Shown: positions 24,753-32,915, counted from the first letter of the stretch. The stretch is 39,461 nt of DNA from Bacteriovoracaceae bacterium (GCA_023146355.1 JAGLCH010000246.1:1-39461), one strand, 5' to 3'. The notes: generated by a model from the letters alone, not told the origin. Program-made: numbers and translations.

Positions 24753-25223
24753 CTAAAGACGCTCTGCGATTGATAAAGCAGCTAGTCGTGTCTCTTCACG
24801 ACAGAATGGAAACTGCTTGGCATAACTGTAGACTTCTTCTTCTGAATACCCATTAACCTTAATCAAATGGAGCATTAACCACGCAATAATACGATTCCCT
24901 GATATGCAGTATATGACACATGGCCCGTCTGTTAGGCCCAGTAGGGTGTCAATATTTTTTAAAAAATCACTATCAATAGCATCTAGAGTTGAAACTGGTG
25001 CATTGATATATTCTCCACCAGCAGCAGCGATAAAAGCAGGCTCATCAAAAGATACTTCTCCCTTTGCTTTGAAATCCAGAAAATGGCAAATTCCAAGATC
25101 GTGGAGGTATTGAATACCTTCCTCTGTCATATGTGATGAAATGTAGATGTTTCCGATTCTTGCCAGGTTGGTTAGGGGGCCTTCATTTATTGAAAACTCA
25201 GTATCAGTTAAATCAAAGTTCAT
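24753..25223 (-). CDS. DUF442/TIGR01244-type phosphatase-like protein of sulfide metabolism
   Basis: A 156-residue cytosolic protein of the dual-specificity phosphatase-like fold. The active-site loop is IYCISGNRI (a C-x-x-G-x-R form) near residues 111-119. The start LARIGNIYISSHMTEEGIQYLHDLG (about 20-44) is the usual N-terminal strand-helix of the DUF442 group. In Blh-type proteins this domain is fused to, or encoded beside, a persulfide dioxygenase, where it takes part in hydrogen sulfide detoxification. Here it is separate and overlaps the dioxygenase gene by 11 bases, with AAGGA 5 bases before its ATG, so the two are translationally coupled. Confidence 0.75.
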   Translation of the reverse strand: MNFDLTDTEFSINEGPLTNLARIGNIYISSHMTEEGIQYLHDLGICHFLDFKAKGEVSFDEPAFIAAAGGEYINAPVSTLDAIDSDFLKNIDTLLGLTDGPCVIYCISGNRIIAWLMLHLIKVNGYSEEEVYSYAKQFPFCREETRLAALSIAERL

Positions 25224-26103
25224 CACTTTCCTTTATTTCTTGAATAGGAATTTTTAAATACTTTTTGCCATTAGCTTCTGCCGGCGCAAAATTTCCTGCT
25301 CTTATATTAAATTGAATGCTTGGAAATTGAAGCCTAGGAACATTTAAACTCATATCGCGCTTATTTCTAAGGCCTACAAACTCTGTGCAGGTAGTGTTCT
25401 TGTTGAGTTGAATGTTGTTTTCTAGTTGCTCTGCAATTGTTGTACGGTAGCAAATCTCTCTCCCATCTTGACCATAATCATGTCCTGTACAGACAATTAG
25501 GTTCAAATCAAGCTTGTAGAGTTTGTTTGTAATAGAATCAAATAGGTCGTCTGAACTTCCATCGGGGAAGTCACATCGGCCTGTTCCGTAGTCTGGCATA
25601 AAAAGTGCATCTCCTACAAAGAGATATTGTCCAATTGCATATGTGGAGCAGGCAGGAGTATGCCCAGGAGTAAAAATTGTTTTGACTTCAATTGATCCAA
25701 ACTTGGATAAGATTTTTTCATCAAGTAAAATATCAAAATCGGAGCCATCAGTGCGCATTTCATCCAGGTTATAGATGGCCTTAAAGGTCTCCTGAACTTT
25801 TGTTATATTCTTACCAATTGCGACTTTAGATTGTGGTAATCGCTTCTTTAGCCATTGTGCTGCAGTCATATGGTCGGCATGGGCATGGGTTTCTAGGATT
25901 GCCTGTACCTTTAGTTTATTCTCTTTGCAGAAATCTAAAAGGATTTTGGCCGATCGACTGCTAATTGTTGAGCTTGCCTGGTCGTAGTCTAATACAGGAT
26001 CTATAATCAAAGCATCTCTAGTGGAAGTATCAAATACCACATAGCTATGCGTATATGTTTCTTTATGGAAAAAGTTCTGAAGCGAGAGCTTAATAGAGCT
26101 CAT
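25213..26103 (-). CDS. MBL-fold persulfide dioxygenase (ETHE1/Blh type)
   Basis: A 296-residue metallo-beta-lactamase-fold protein starting at ATG 26103 (AAAGGA six bases upstream; a longer frame to 26160 lacks a ribosome site). The metal motif is ETHAHADHMTAA (H73, H75, D77, H78), followed by TPGHTPACSTYAIG, then GDALFMPDYGTGRCDFPDGS and CTGHDYG. These blocks are diagnostic of ETHE1/persulfide dioxygenases, which oxidise glutathione persulfide to sulfite with Fe(II), and distinguish it from glyoxalase II. The partner DUF442 gene overlaps its end. An 18-bp AT-rich dyad lies at 26177-26194, 74 bases before the start. Confidence 0.85.
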   Translation of the reverse strand: MSSIKLSLQNFFHKETYTHSYVVFDTSTRDALIIDPVLDYDQASSTISSRSAKILLDFCKENKLKVQAILETHAHADHMTAAQWLKKRLPQSKVAIGKNITKVQETFKAIYNLDEMRTDGSDFDILLDEKILSKFGSIEVKTIFTPGHTPACSTYAIGQYLFVGDALFMPDYGTGRCDFPDGSSDDLFDSITNKLYKLDLNLIVCTGHDYGQDGREICYRTTIAEQLENNIQLNKNTTCTEFVGLRNKRDMSLNVPRLQFPSIQFNIRAGNFAPAEANGKKYLKIPIQEIKESDEL

Positions 26104-26176
26104 CATTATTCCTTTGCTATAGTTTTGTTTGAGTGAATATTCAACTCTGGGCCAGCTCATTAATAGGCCAAATATT

Positions 26177-26194
26177 AAGTTATAAGTATAACTT
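26177..26194. promoter_or_regulatory. Candidate operator dyad upstream of the persulfide dioxygenase gene
   Basis: AAGTTATA-AG-TATAACTT is a perfect 8+8 inverted repeat with a 2-base centre, in the 217-bp interval shared with the divergent glycosyltransferase gene. ArsR-family repressors such as BigR and SqrR, which sense persulfides, bind short AT-rich dyads ahead of dioxygenase operons. No such regulator is encoded in this window, so the link is inference. Confidence 0.45.
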
Positions 26195-26320
26195 GATTTA
26201 ATTTTTTTCCAAGTTAATTTCGGTTACGTTATTCCTATTTTACTGCTTTATGGTTTTTAAAGGTGTAATTAACTGGGGTGGAGTGCTATTTCAAGATACT
26301 AGTACTAAAAGGGATTTAAA

Positions 26321-27169
26321 GTGAGAGTAAGTATTGTTATTCCCAGTCATAATCGCGCAGAAAAACTTGTGCGAGCAATCGACTCTGTTCTACTGCAAAC
26401 GTTTAGAGACTTTGACTTGTGGATTATTGACGATGGCTCAACTGATAATACAGAGGAAGTTGTTAAGAGTTATGGTGACACAGATATTAACATTCACTAT
26501 TTGAAGCAAGAAAATAGCGGGGTAAGTTCTGCTCGAAATCTTGGAATTAAATCTTCCAAAGGTGAGTGGGTTGCATTTTTAGATTCTGATGATGAGTGGA
26601 TGCCTGCAAAGCTTGAAAAGCAAATTAAGTTTATCGAAGAAAACTCCATTTATCCGATGGTTTATGGCGATGAAGTATGGATACGGTGTGGGAAGCGAGT
26701 TAATCAAAAAAATATACATAAAAAAAGTGGAGGGGACATTTTTGAGAAGTGTTTGCCTTTGTGTTTTATTGCTCCTTCTGCGGCACTCATAAAGCGAAGT
26801 CTTTTAGAAGAGGTCGGTCTTTTTGATGAGGAGTTTAAAGTTTGTGAGGATTACGATCTTTGGTTGAAAATCTCTTCTCTTCATCCCGTGGGCCTCATTT
26901 CTGAGCCTATTATTATAAAGCATGGCGGGCATCAAGATCAGCTCTCAACTAAGTTTTTTGGTATGGATTACTTTCGCATACTTTCAATGGACCGAATTAA
27001 ACGTATCCGATCCCTGACGAAGAAGCAGCTCGAGACACTAGATAGAGAGATGATAAAGAAATGTACAATCCTTCTTAATGGCAATATCAAGCATAATAAC
27101 ATGACCAACTTTGACGAAATTAAGAATATTGCTCTAAGTATTGACTCAGAATTTACTCTTCAAAAATAG
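26321..27169 (+). CDS. Family 2 glycosyltransferase
   Basis: A 282-residue GT-A fold enzyme starting at GTG 26321 with AAGGG upstream. The N-terminus VSIVIPSHNRAEKLVRAIDSVLLQTF is the GT2 signature, followed by WIIDDGSTDNT (donor-nucleotide contacts), NSGVSSARNLGI and the metal-binding AFLDSDDEW. Residues 130-200 include a typical GLFDEEFKVCEDYDLWLK acceptor-region motif. No membrane segments are seen, so it works at the inner face of the membrane or in the cytosol. The sugar donor and acceptor are unknown. It stands alone, with no polysaccharide genes alongside, which is unusual for GT2 enzymes. Confidence 0.85.
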   Translation: MRVSIVIPSHNRAEKLVRAIDSVLLQTFRDFDLWIIDDGSTDNTEEVVKSYGDTDINIHYLKQENSGVSSARNLGIKSSKGEWVAFLDSDDEWMPAKLEKQIKFIEENSIYPMVYGDEVWIRCGKRVNQKNIHKKSGGDIFEKCLPLCFIAPSAALIKRSLLEEVGLFDEEFKVCEDYDLWLKISSLHPVGLISEPIIIKHGGHQDQLSTKFFGMDYFRILSMDRIKRIRSLTKKQLETLDREMIKKCTILLNGNIKHNNMTNFDEIKNIALSIDSEFTLQK

Positions 27170-27218
27170 ACACTCTGACTCTCAAAAAGTATATTACCTC
27201 TTTAACAAAGGGAAAATG

Positions 27219-27785
27219 ATGTTAATTGAAAAGATTCTTAAAGATAGAAGCAATTCTAAGTGTGAGCTCTGTACTTCGGATGTTGGCCTAACGGTTTATG
27301 AAATTCCTCCTTCTGCAGATGGTAGCGCTGATCATGCGATTTTACTTTGTAGCAAGTGTCGCGCTCAGATTGAGGATCCTTCGACAATTGAGGTTAATCA
27401 TTGGCATTGTCTTAATGATACTATGTGGAGTGAGTTTCCTGCGGTTCAAGTTATGGCGTGGAGAGTTTTAAATAAGCTGGGTGCCGAAAGCTGGGCACAA
27501 GACCTTCTTGAACAACTCTATTTGGATGACGATAATCTCACATGGGCAAAGGCCATGGACCATTCTGAAAATGCTGCTCCAACTCTTGATAGCAATGGTG
27601 CAAAACTTCAAAATGGAGATACGGTTACTCTGATTAAGGACCTAAATGTTAAAGGGGCAGGCTTTACAGCAAAGCGTGGAACTGTCGTTCGTAAGATTTC
27701 ACTTACAGATGATCCAAGACATATTGAAGGTAAGGTAAATGGAACTCAAATTGTTCTAGTTACAGCTTACTTAAAAAAAGCTTAA
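27219..27785 (+). CDS. phnA: PhnA/YjdM-family zinc-ribbon protein
   Basis: A 188-residue protein started at ATG 27219 (27216 is also possible; AAGGG sits just upstream; the frame is open to 27141 within the end of the glycosyltransferase gene). The N-terminal ribbon has CELC (about 15-18) and CSKC (about 44-47). The C-terminal PhnA domain shows LDSNGAKLQNGDTVTLIKDL and GTVVRKISLTDDP with IEGKVNGTQIVL. The protein is longer than E. coli PhnA/YjdM (111 residues), having a W-rich middle that is common in the longer form of the family. Despite the name it is not a proven phosphonoacetate hydrolase; the function is unknown. The next gene starts 9 bases later. Confidence 0.85.
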   Translation: MLIEKILKDRSNSKCELCTSDVGLTVYEIPPSADGSADHAILLCSKCRAQIEDPSTIEVNHWHCLNDTMWSEFPAVQVMAWRVLNKLGAESWAQDLLEQLYLDDDNLTWAKAMDHSENAAPTLDSNGAKLQNGDTVTLIKDLNVKGAGFTAKRGTVVRKISLTDDPRHIEGKVNGTQIVLVTAYLKKA

Positions 27786-27794
27786 GGATTATAT

Positions 27795-28748
27795 ATGGAT
27801 ATCAAGGGCATTCTCGAAAAGAGTATTGATTGGCGCTATTGTCAATGTGAGAACCCAGAAGTCCAGGCCATGCGTCTTGTTTCTGGAGTCTCTGATGGTT
27901 TGGAGGGAGTGCTGGTTGAGCAATATGGAAGTTTTGTTTTGGCCACAATCTACAACCTTGATCTTATTCAGTACCAACATGAGATTTTAAAAGCGCTAGA
28001 TGAGTTGCTTCCAACTAAGGCCATTTTAATCAAGGCCCGCGAGCGTGCAAACTCTAATGATTATCAGTATCTAAATAATGACCGCTATGATCGTGATGCT
28101 ATCCATTCATGTTCTGAGGGAGTGTCAAAGTTTGAAATTCATACTGACCCTCGCCATGATTATGGCCTTTATTTAGATACCAAATCCGCTCGAGATTTTG
28201 TCCATGATAGGGCCGCCGGAAAGAATATTTTAAACCTTTTCTCCTATACCTGTGCCTTTGGCGTTTCCGCAATGACTGGTGGTGCTAGCTTTGTTACAAA
28301 TATTGATCCCTGTAAAGAATATCTTGAATGGGGGCGTCGCAATGCAGAACTCAACTCTGTGGTTTTTAAGCGCTACCCAGATACAACTCAAGGGTATTTG
28401 TCTCGGCACTTAAGACGGCTAGAAAAAGGGACTGACTCCCCATATGATCTGACTATTGTTGATCCACCAGCATTTCTCGTTGGTCGTGGATCTAAGCGAT
28501 TAGCGCGAAATATGTGGCCGGAGTGGATGGATTACCTAAATCGTGCAGGTTGTCCTGAATTTATTATTGTGATCAATGATAAGTCATTTGGACGTGAACA
28601 CGATCTAGAAAAATTCTTTCGAAACGGACTAGGGGACTCTATCAAAGTCAACGCTGTTGAGCAGAGTTTTGATGTTGTTGGACAGCAGGTGAGCTATGCA
28701 GAAGACAAGTGTTACTTTAACCCTATGATTTTTCATATTTGTCGTTAA
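27795..28748 (+). CDS. RlmI/RlmK-like class I SAM methyltransferase
   Basis: A 317-residue enzyme. It lacks the N-terminal PUA domain of RlmI but has the same core: GVLVEQYGSFVLATIYNLD, then DPRHDYGLYLDTKSARDFV, motif I NILNLFSYTCAFGVSAM, FVTNIDPCKEYLEWGRRNAELN and motif IV VDPPAFLVGRGSKR. RlmI methylates C5 of cytosine 1962 in 23S rRNA and RlmL/RlmK the N7 of G2069, so an rRNA base is the likely target, with the position unknown. AAGGATTATAT precedes the ATG. It is in a likely operon with phnA. Confidence 0.82.
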   Translation: MDIKGILEKSIDWRYCQCENPEVQAMRLVSGVSDGLEGVLVEQYGSFVLATIYNLDLIQYQHEILKALDELLPTKAILIKARERANSNDYQYLNNDRYDRDAIHSCSEGVSKFEIHTDPRHDYGLYLDTKSARDFVHDRAAGKNILNLFSYTCAFGVSAMTGGASFVTNIDPCKEYLEWGRRNAELNSVVFKRYPDTTQGYLSRHLRRLEKGTDSPYDLTIVDPPAFLVGRGSKRLARNMWPEWMDYLNRAGCPEFIIVINDKSFGREHDLEKFFRNGLGDSIKVNAVEQSFDVVGQQVSYAEDKCYFNPMIFHICR

Positions 28749-28864
28749 AATATATTGATTATTTCTACATACTCGAAGGAAGTTTCCTAACAGTGTGATA
28801 TATCATTTCAAATTAGAAGAATCATTGAGGCCCATTTTAGCAATCAACAAGAGGCACTGTACGA

Positions 28865-29953
28865 ATGTCAAAACAATTCATAATTCCTGATACTCTCTCT
28901 CGTTATCCTGTTGTTGCAGGAGAAAAGCTCCAGGCATGGGATAGTGCTGATCAGCTAATTTTAGATCATCTTGCAGAGCATGAAACGATTGATAAACGGA
29001 TACTAATTATCAACGATTCTTTTGGTGCCTTAACGCTAGCTCTTCATGATGAAAATATAACAAGCTACAGCGATTCTTTTGTCGCTCATGGTGGAATGAT
29101 TCACAATGGCGCAAATAAGAAATCACTTATAGAGTCTCTATCTGGCCTCGAAGGAGTATACGACTTCGTATTGGTCAAGCTTCCTAAGAATATGTCCTTT
29201 TTTGAAGACATTTTGTGTTCGCTGACTGAACACCTCGATCCAGCATCACAATTTATTTGTGGAGGTATGATCAAGCATATGGCCAAAAGTTCATTTGAAC
29301 TTTTAGGGAAATATATTGGAGAGACTTCAACTAGTTTAGCTGTAAAGAAGGCAAGACTAATATTTGCAACATTTGAAAAGGACCGAGTTTCTTCCCCTTT
29401 TCCAAAGAGTGTGAAAATCGAAGGTTTTGAACATCCATTTTGCCATCATTCAAACTTGTTCAGTAGAGAAAAACTTGATATCGGTACGCGATTTTTCTTA
29501 GAGAATATTCCAAAAAGAAATTATGACTCTATTCTCGACTTAGGGTGTGCCAATGGGATTATTGGTATTAAGGCCAAGGAACTCAATCCAAATGCTAAAA
29601 TGGTCTTTAGTGATGAATCCTATATGGCGATTCAAAGCGCTGTGGAAAATTATAGCAAATCATATGTTGGTGAAGCTGAGTTTAGCTGGACTAATTGTTT
29701 TGAAGATGGGGAGCAGGAACAATTTGACCTTGTTCTTTGTAATCCTCCCTTTCATCAAATTACCACTATTGGCGATTTTATTGCCTTACAAATGTTTAGT
29801 GATGCCAAACGTATATTGAAAAAAGGGGGCCTCTTGCGCGTAATTGGAAACTCTCACTTAAGGTATCAGCACAAACTCAAAAAAATATTTGGTAGCAGCA
29901 AAGTTATTGCTGTTAATAAAAAGTTTATGGTTGTTGATTCGTACAAACGTTAA
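28865..29953 (+). CDS. rlmG: 23S rRNA (guanine(1835)-N2)-methyltransferase RlmG
   Basis: A 362-residue enzyme matching E. coli RlmG (378) from end to end: RYPVVAGEKLQAWDSADQLIL near the start, RILIINDSFGALTLAL (about 45-60), VLVKLPKNMSFFE, KKARLIFATFEKD, HSNLFSREKLDIGTRFFL, motif I DLGCANGIIGIKA, FSDESYMAIQSAVEN, catalytic CNPPFHQ and the end HKLKKIFGSSKVIAVNKKFMV. It carries the non-catalytic N-terminal duplicate domain typical of RsmC/RlmG, with the catalytic half after about 190. It methylates N2 of G1835 in 23S rRNA. The next gene begins one base after its stop. Confidence 0.93.
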   Translation: MSKQFIIPDTLSRYPVVAGEKLQAWDSADQLILDHLAEHETIDKRILIINDSFGALTLALHDENITSYSDSFVAHGGMIHNGANKKSLIESLSGLEGVYDFVLVKLPKNMSFFEDILCSLTEHLDPASQFICGGMIKHMAKSSFELLGKYIGETSTSLAVKKARLIFATFEKDRVSSPFPKSVKIEGFEHPFCHHSNLFSREKLDIGTRFFLENIPKRNYDSILDLGCANGIIGIKAKELNPNAKMVFSDESYMAIQSAVENYSKSYVGEAEFSWTNCFEDGEQEQFDLVLCNPPFHQITTIGDFIALQMFSDAKRILKKGGLLRVIGNSHLRYQHKLKKIFGSSKVIAVNKKFMVVDSYKR

Positions 29954-29954
29954 T

Positions 29955-30467
29955 ATGTTTTCGATTGCCATTTTTCTTGTCATTCTTATTTCGGTTGGCC
30001 GGCATACTTTTGTTCTTGGGATATCACCCATGCCGAGTTCTCCACGAGCAATTCGAGAGCTTATTCTGTTAGTTAAATCAGCTGATTCTCCAATTGTTGA
30101 ACTGGGGTCAGGGTGGGGAATACTTTCTTATAAGTTGGCGAGAGCATTCCCTGAACGACAAGTAATTGGATATGAGCTTTCTCCAGTTCCCTATTTATTC
30201 TCCGTTCTAATTAAATACTTTTTTTCTCTGACGAATTTAAAATTGGTGCGTGCAAATTTTTTACATCAAAAAATTCCTGTGGGTGCAATACTTGTTTGTT
30301 ATCTTTATCCTGGTGGGATGAGTGAAGTTGAAAAAAAGCTAGAAGAGTACAAATCAAGTTCATTAATTAGTAACACATTTGCATTGCCAAATAAAAAAGC
30401 AGATAAAATTATCCGCTTAGAAGACATCTACAAAACCCCAATTTATCTTTATGATTTTAAAAATTAG
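29955..30467 (+). CDS. Membrane-anchored class I methyltransferase-like protein
   Basis: A 170-residue protein started at ATG 29955, one base after the rlmG stop; a frame open to 29889 overlaps rlmG and has no ribosome site. The start MFSIAIFLVILISVGRHTFVLG is a single hydrophobic anchor. An AdoMet motif follows, IVELGSGWGILSYKLARAFP (about 45-64), with VIGYELSPVPYLFSVL and LVRANFLHQ as motif II and III. The catalytic region is shorter than most, ending LPNKKADKIIRLEDIY. The substrate may be a lipid or membrane-linked molecule, by inference from the anchor. It overlaps the convergent endA gene by 11 bases. Confidence 0.6.
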   Translation: MFSIAIFLVILISVGRHTFVLGISPMPSSPRAIRELILLVKSADSPIVELGSGWGILSYKLARAFPERQVIGYELSPVPYLFSVLIKYFFSLTNLKLVRANFLHQKIPVGAILVCYLYPGGMSEVEKKLEEYKSSSLISNTFALPNKKADKIIRLEDIYKTPIYLYDFKN

Positions 30468-31200
30468 TAATGAGATCGACTAAGTAATTTTGCTCAATAA
30501 AGGGGTTGGTATTTCCCTGAAAACCTTTAATAAGGTTATGTCTTCTGATATCAGCATTATTTACGGGATCTTCTTTATTCCACTTTCGGAGAACTTTTTC
30601 TTGGTCTTCATCAATAAAGTGTCCATATCGAACAGCAAAGTAGAACATGGATCTTGCTACATTTCCTTTGTGTGCGTCTTGAGGCTCAAAACAGGTAACT
30701 CCTCCATTTGCAACTCCGTAATGACTGCCTCCTCTCTCTTTGTCTGAGTAGTTAACTTCACAGAAAGGATGATTTGCTCTTAAATTATTGATTTCCTTTT
30801 CAGATGGATAAAGGTGATGAAGGTCGCTTACCATAGGATATTCTTTTGCACCTAAAGACTTAGGCCATGTATGTTCACAGTTTATTCGATATTTCTTAGG
30901 CTCCCCGTTTATATTGCATTCTTCAGGGGTATAGACTGAACAGACTTTACCGTTTTGATTGTCGATAGTCTTGTACATGTATTTTAATGCAGAGCTGTAG
31001 CTTTTTGGTATTTGTCCTTTCAGACTGATTTGTTGGAGTGAATCCTTGAGCTCAAGGTCGCATTTACCTAGGAGTTTCTGGTATCTTAGTTGAATGTTTT
31101 CAGTGTTTAAAACAGGTTCCCATCTAGAGAAACACTCATCATTGGCAAAAACCTGAAGAGATGTGGATATCAAAAAAATGGTAAATAGAATTTGTCTCAT
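30457..31200 (-). CDS. endA: Secreted endonuclease I (EndA/NucM family)
   Basis: A 247-residue precursor with a Sec signal peptide (MRQILFTIFLISTSLQVFA, cut before NDEC). The endonuclease I beta-beta-alpha-metal core is clear: NCEHTWPKS (about 107-115) with the catalytic histidine, VSDLHHLYPSEKEINNLRANHPF (about 123-145), and later FEPQDAHKGNVARSMFYFAVRYG. These nucleases cut DNA non-specifically in the periplasm or outside the cell with Mg2+, supporting nutrient recycling or removal of foreign DNA. The mature protein contains several cysteines that could form disulphides. It is divergent from the gene at 31321. Confidence 0.93.
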   Translation of the reverse strand: MRQILFTIFLISTSLQVFANDECFSRWEPVLNTENIQLRYQKLLGKCDLELKDSLQQISLKGQIPKSYSSALKYMYKTIDNQNGKVCSVYTPEECNINGEPKKYRINCEHTWPKSLGAKEYPMVSDLHHLYPSEKEINNLRANHPFCEVNYSDKERGGSHYGVANGGVTCFEPQDAHKGNVARSMFYFAVRYGHFIDEDQEKVLRKWNKEDPVNNADIRRHNLIKGFQGNTNPFIEQNYLVDLITNF

Positions 31201-31320
31201 AGTAGGCTCCTGTCCTTACTTTACCATTTAATCGGCTTGTGAAATAGTTATCCTGTAAAAATCACAGGCAATAGTTACGTTGCACTTTTTAGCCAGGAAA
31301 TGTGCCACTTAGGAGCATAA

Positions 31321-31794
31321 ATGAACGATAATAAAAAAATAGAAGAAGAACTTCGCTCTCAACGTAAATTTTCAATGATGGATGGATTGGCCCAAAGTGC
31401 AAAAGGGATGTTTAAAGATGCATCTGTTGTGCCCGCTTTGACTCAGGCGCAAACAAAAATTGGGCTTTTTATACGTGGTAACTTGCGCGATTCCTCGGGG
31501 GCAATGAGCAGAGTTTTAGAAGCAAGACTCAAAGGTAACGATGAGCTTGTTGGTTCACACCTAAATGATCCACTTGTTGCGCTTAATATTTTATTAAAGA
31601 GACTTTTAGATAATGAGCATCGGTTGTTTGATTTTGTTCGTGAGGTTGATCAAAAGTACGGACAAATGTTTCAAGAGAGACCTCACTTTCAAAGACCTGG
31701 TCAAGAGGCACATCCCGATGATGAATACACTCATCAGTCGGTAAAGGAATCATTAGAGCAACTATTTAATAAACTAAATTCTAGTCATTCCTAA
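31321..31794 (+). CDS. Hypothetical helical cytosolic protein
   Basis: A 157-residue protein with AGGAG 5 bases before the ATG. It has no signal peptide or membrane segment. It starts with charged MNDNKKIEEELRSQRKFSMMDGLAQSAKGMF, followed by a helix-rich middle (LTQAQTKIGLFIRGNLRDSSG, LVALNILLKRLLDNEHRLFDFVREV) and a polar acidic end. No family is recognised. It appears monocistronic, followed by the hairpin at 31812-31840. Confidence 0.6.
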   Translation: MNDNKKIEEELRSQRKFSMMDGLAQSAKGMFKDASVVPALTQAQTKIGLFIRGNLRDSSGAMSRVLEARLKGNDELVGSHLNDPLVALNILLKRLLDNEHRLFDFVREVDQKYGQMFQERPHFQRPGQEAHPDDEYTHQSVKESLEQLFNKLNSSHS

Positions 31795-31811
31795 AGTTGA
31801 AAGAATCTAAA

Positions 31812-31840
31812 ATGTCCTACTTCGTATAGAAGCAGGACAT
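31812..31840. terminator. Hairpin between convergent hypothetical gene and pfkA
   Basis: ATGTCCTACTTC (31812-31823) pairs with GAAGCAGGACAT (31829-31840) in a 12-position stem with one A-C mismatch and a 5-base loop. There is no clear T-run on either side, so termination strength is doubtful. The flanks carry a CTAAAATG direct repeat. Confidence 0.5.
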
Positions 31841-31859
31841 CTAAAATGCTCTTAAATAT

Positions 31860-32915
31860 TTAAATTGCGAGTAGCTTAACTAGTTCAAGAAATGGTTTTT
31901 CATATTCTTTTTTATTCTCAAGACAGTTAGAAAATGGAACTAATTTTACGTCTCCCTCAAGGTAAGCAGTAACAGATGCTCTTTCTCCATCCATTAGTGC
32001 CTTGATCGCGCGGTAGCCCATTCGGCAGGCGCGGAAGCGATCAAGAGCAGTTGGCTTTCCACCTCTTTGAATATGTCCAAGGATACAAAGGTGTGAGCTG
32101 ATGTCATAGTCATCGGCCAGTTTGCGTTTGATATCATAGCACAGGCCGGGAGTTTCCCCTTCTGCAACAATGATGATTGAAGATTGTTTTCCTCGATCCA
32201 TTCCTCTTGCGATGTCGGCATGAATTGCTTCAAAGTCGATATGATCATTAGGGAATACTATATTTTCGGCACCACAAGATACCCCAACATGGAGGGCAAT
32301 TGCTGGTGACTTTCGTCCCATTACTTCTACAATAAATGTACGCGCGTGAGAGTGGGCGGTATCTCTGATCTTATCAACGGCCTCAACTGCAGTTTGAACA
32401 GCAGTATCAAATCCAATTGAGTAGTCAGTTCCAGAGATATCATTATCAATTGTTCCTGGAATTCCAATGATTGGGATATCGTGCTCAGAGTGTAGCTTCC
32501 AAGCTCCATTGAACGATCCATTTCCACCACATACTATCAGGGCATCTATCCCTTTTCTTCTCAAGATATTGGCCGCTTCTTTACGGATTTCTGGTTCATG
32601 AAATTCTGGACAGCGTGATGTTTGAAGAATTGTCCCACCTTTTTGCATGATGTTTCCAACCGATGAAGCATCGAGAGGAACAACATCGCCTTCTAGTAGT
32701 CCTGACCAACCTCTATTAATTCCATAGGGCTTTAGTCCCATACCTAGAGCAGTTCGAACGGCAGAACGAATAACAACATTCATTCCTGGAGCATCTCCAC
32801 CTGAGCACATAATTGCCACAGATTTGATATTGTTAGGGTTTAGAACAACGTCTTTTTTTACTTGGCTTTGAACCGTTTCTTTTTTTGCCGAGGCATCTTT
32901 TTTCTTTTGTGTCAT
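31860..32915 (-). CDS. pfkA: ATP-type 6-phosphofructokinase
   Basis: A 351-residue PfkA started at ATG 32915 (GGAG 5 bases upstream; GTG 32921 is less likely). Numbering below counts from that GTG, two residues more. After about 33 extra N-terminal residues comes SVAIMCSGGDAPGMNVVIR (34-52). The ATP/PPi switch region reads GGNGS (132-136): the small Gly at the second switch position and PGTIDND (155-161, Gly not Lys) mark an ATP user, but the usual Mg2+-binding Asp is Asn here (N134). D159 and D161 of the catalytic loop are kept, as are FDTAVQTAV and VEVMGRKSPAIAL. It converts fructose 6-phosphate to the 1,6-bisphosphate. It lies 17 bases behind gpmI. Confidence 0.9.
   Translation of the reverse strand: MTQKKKDASAKKETVQSQVKKDVVLNPNNIKSVAIMCSGGDAPGMNVVIRSAVRTALGMGLKPYGINRGWSGLLEGDVVPLDASSVGNIMQKGGTILQTSRCPEFHEPEIRKEAANILRRKGIDALIVCGGNGSFNGAWKLHSEHDIPIIGIPGTIDNDISGTDYSIGFDTAVQTAVEAVDKIRDTAHSHARTFIVEVMGRKSPAIALHVGVSCGAENIVFPNDHIDFEAIHADIARGMDRGKQSSIIIVAEGETPGLCYDIKRKLADDYDISSHLCILGHIQRGGKPTALDRFRACRMGYRAIKALMDGERASVTAYLEGDVKLVPFSNCLENKKEYEKPFLELVKLLAI

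Noticed and set aside
26104..26160. Longer start of the persulfide dioxygenase
   Set aside because: The extra residues lack homology character and a Shine-Dalgarno; AAAGGA fits ATG 26103.
27141..27218. Frameshifted overlap of the glycosyltransferase and phnA genes
   Set aside because: The upstream open frame is a chance extension; the PhnA zinc-ribbon start follows the AAGGG ribosome site at 27219.
29889..29954. Longer start of the anchored methyltransferase inside rlmG
   Set aside because: It overlaps conserved RlmG C-terminal codons and has no ribosome binding site; ATG 29955 is better.
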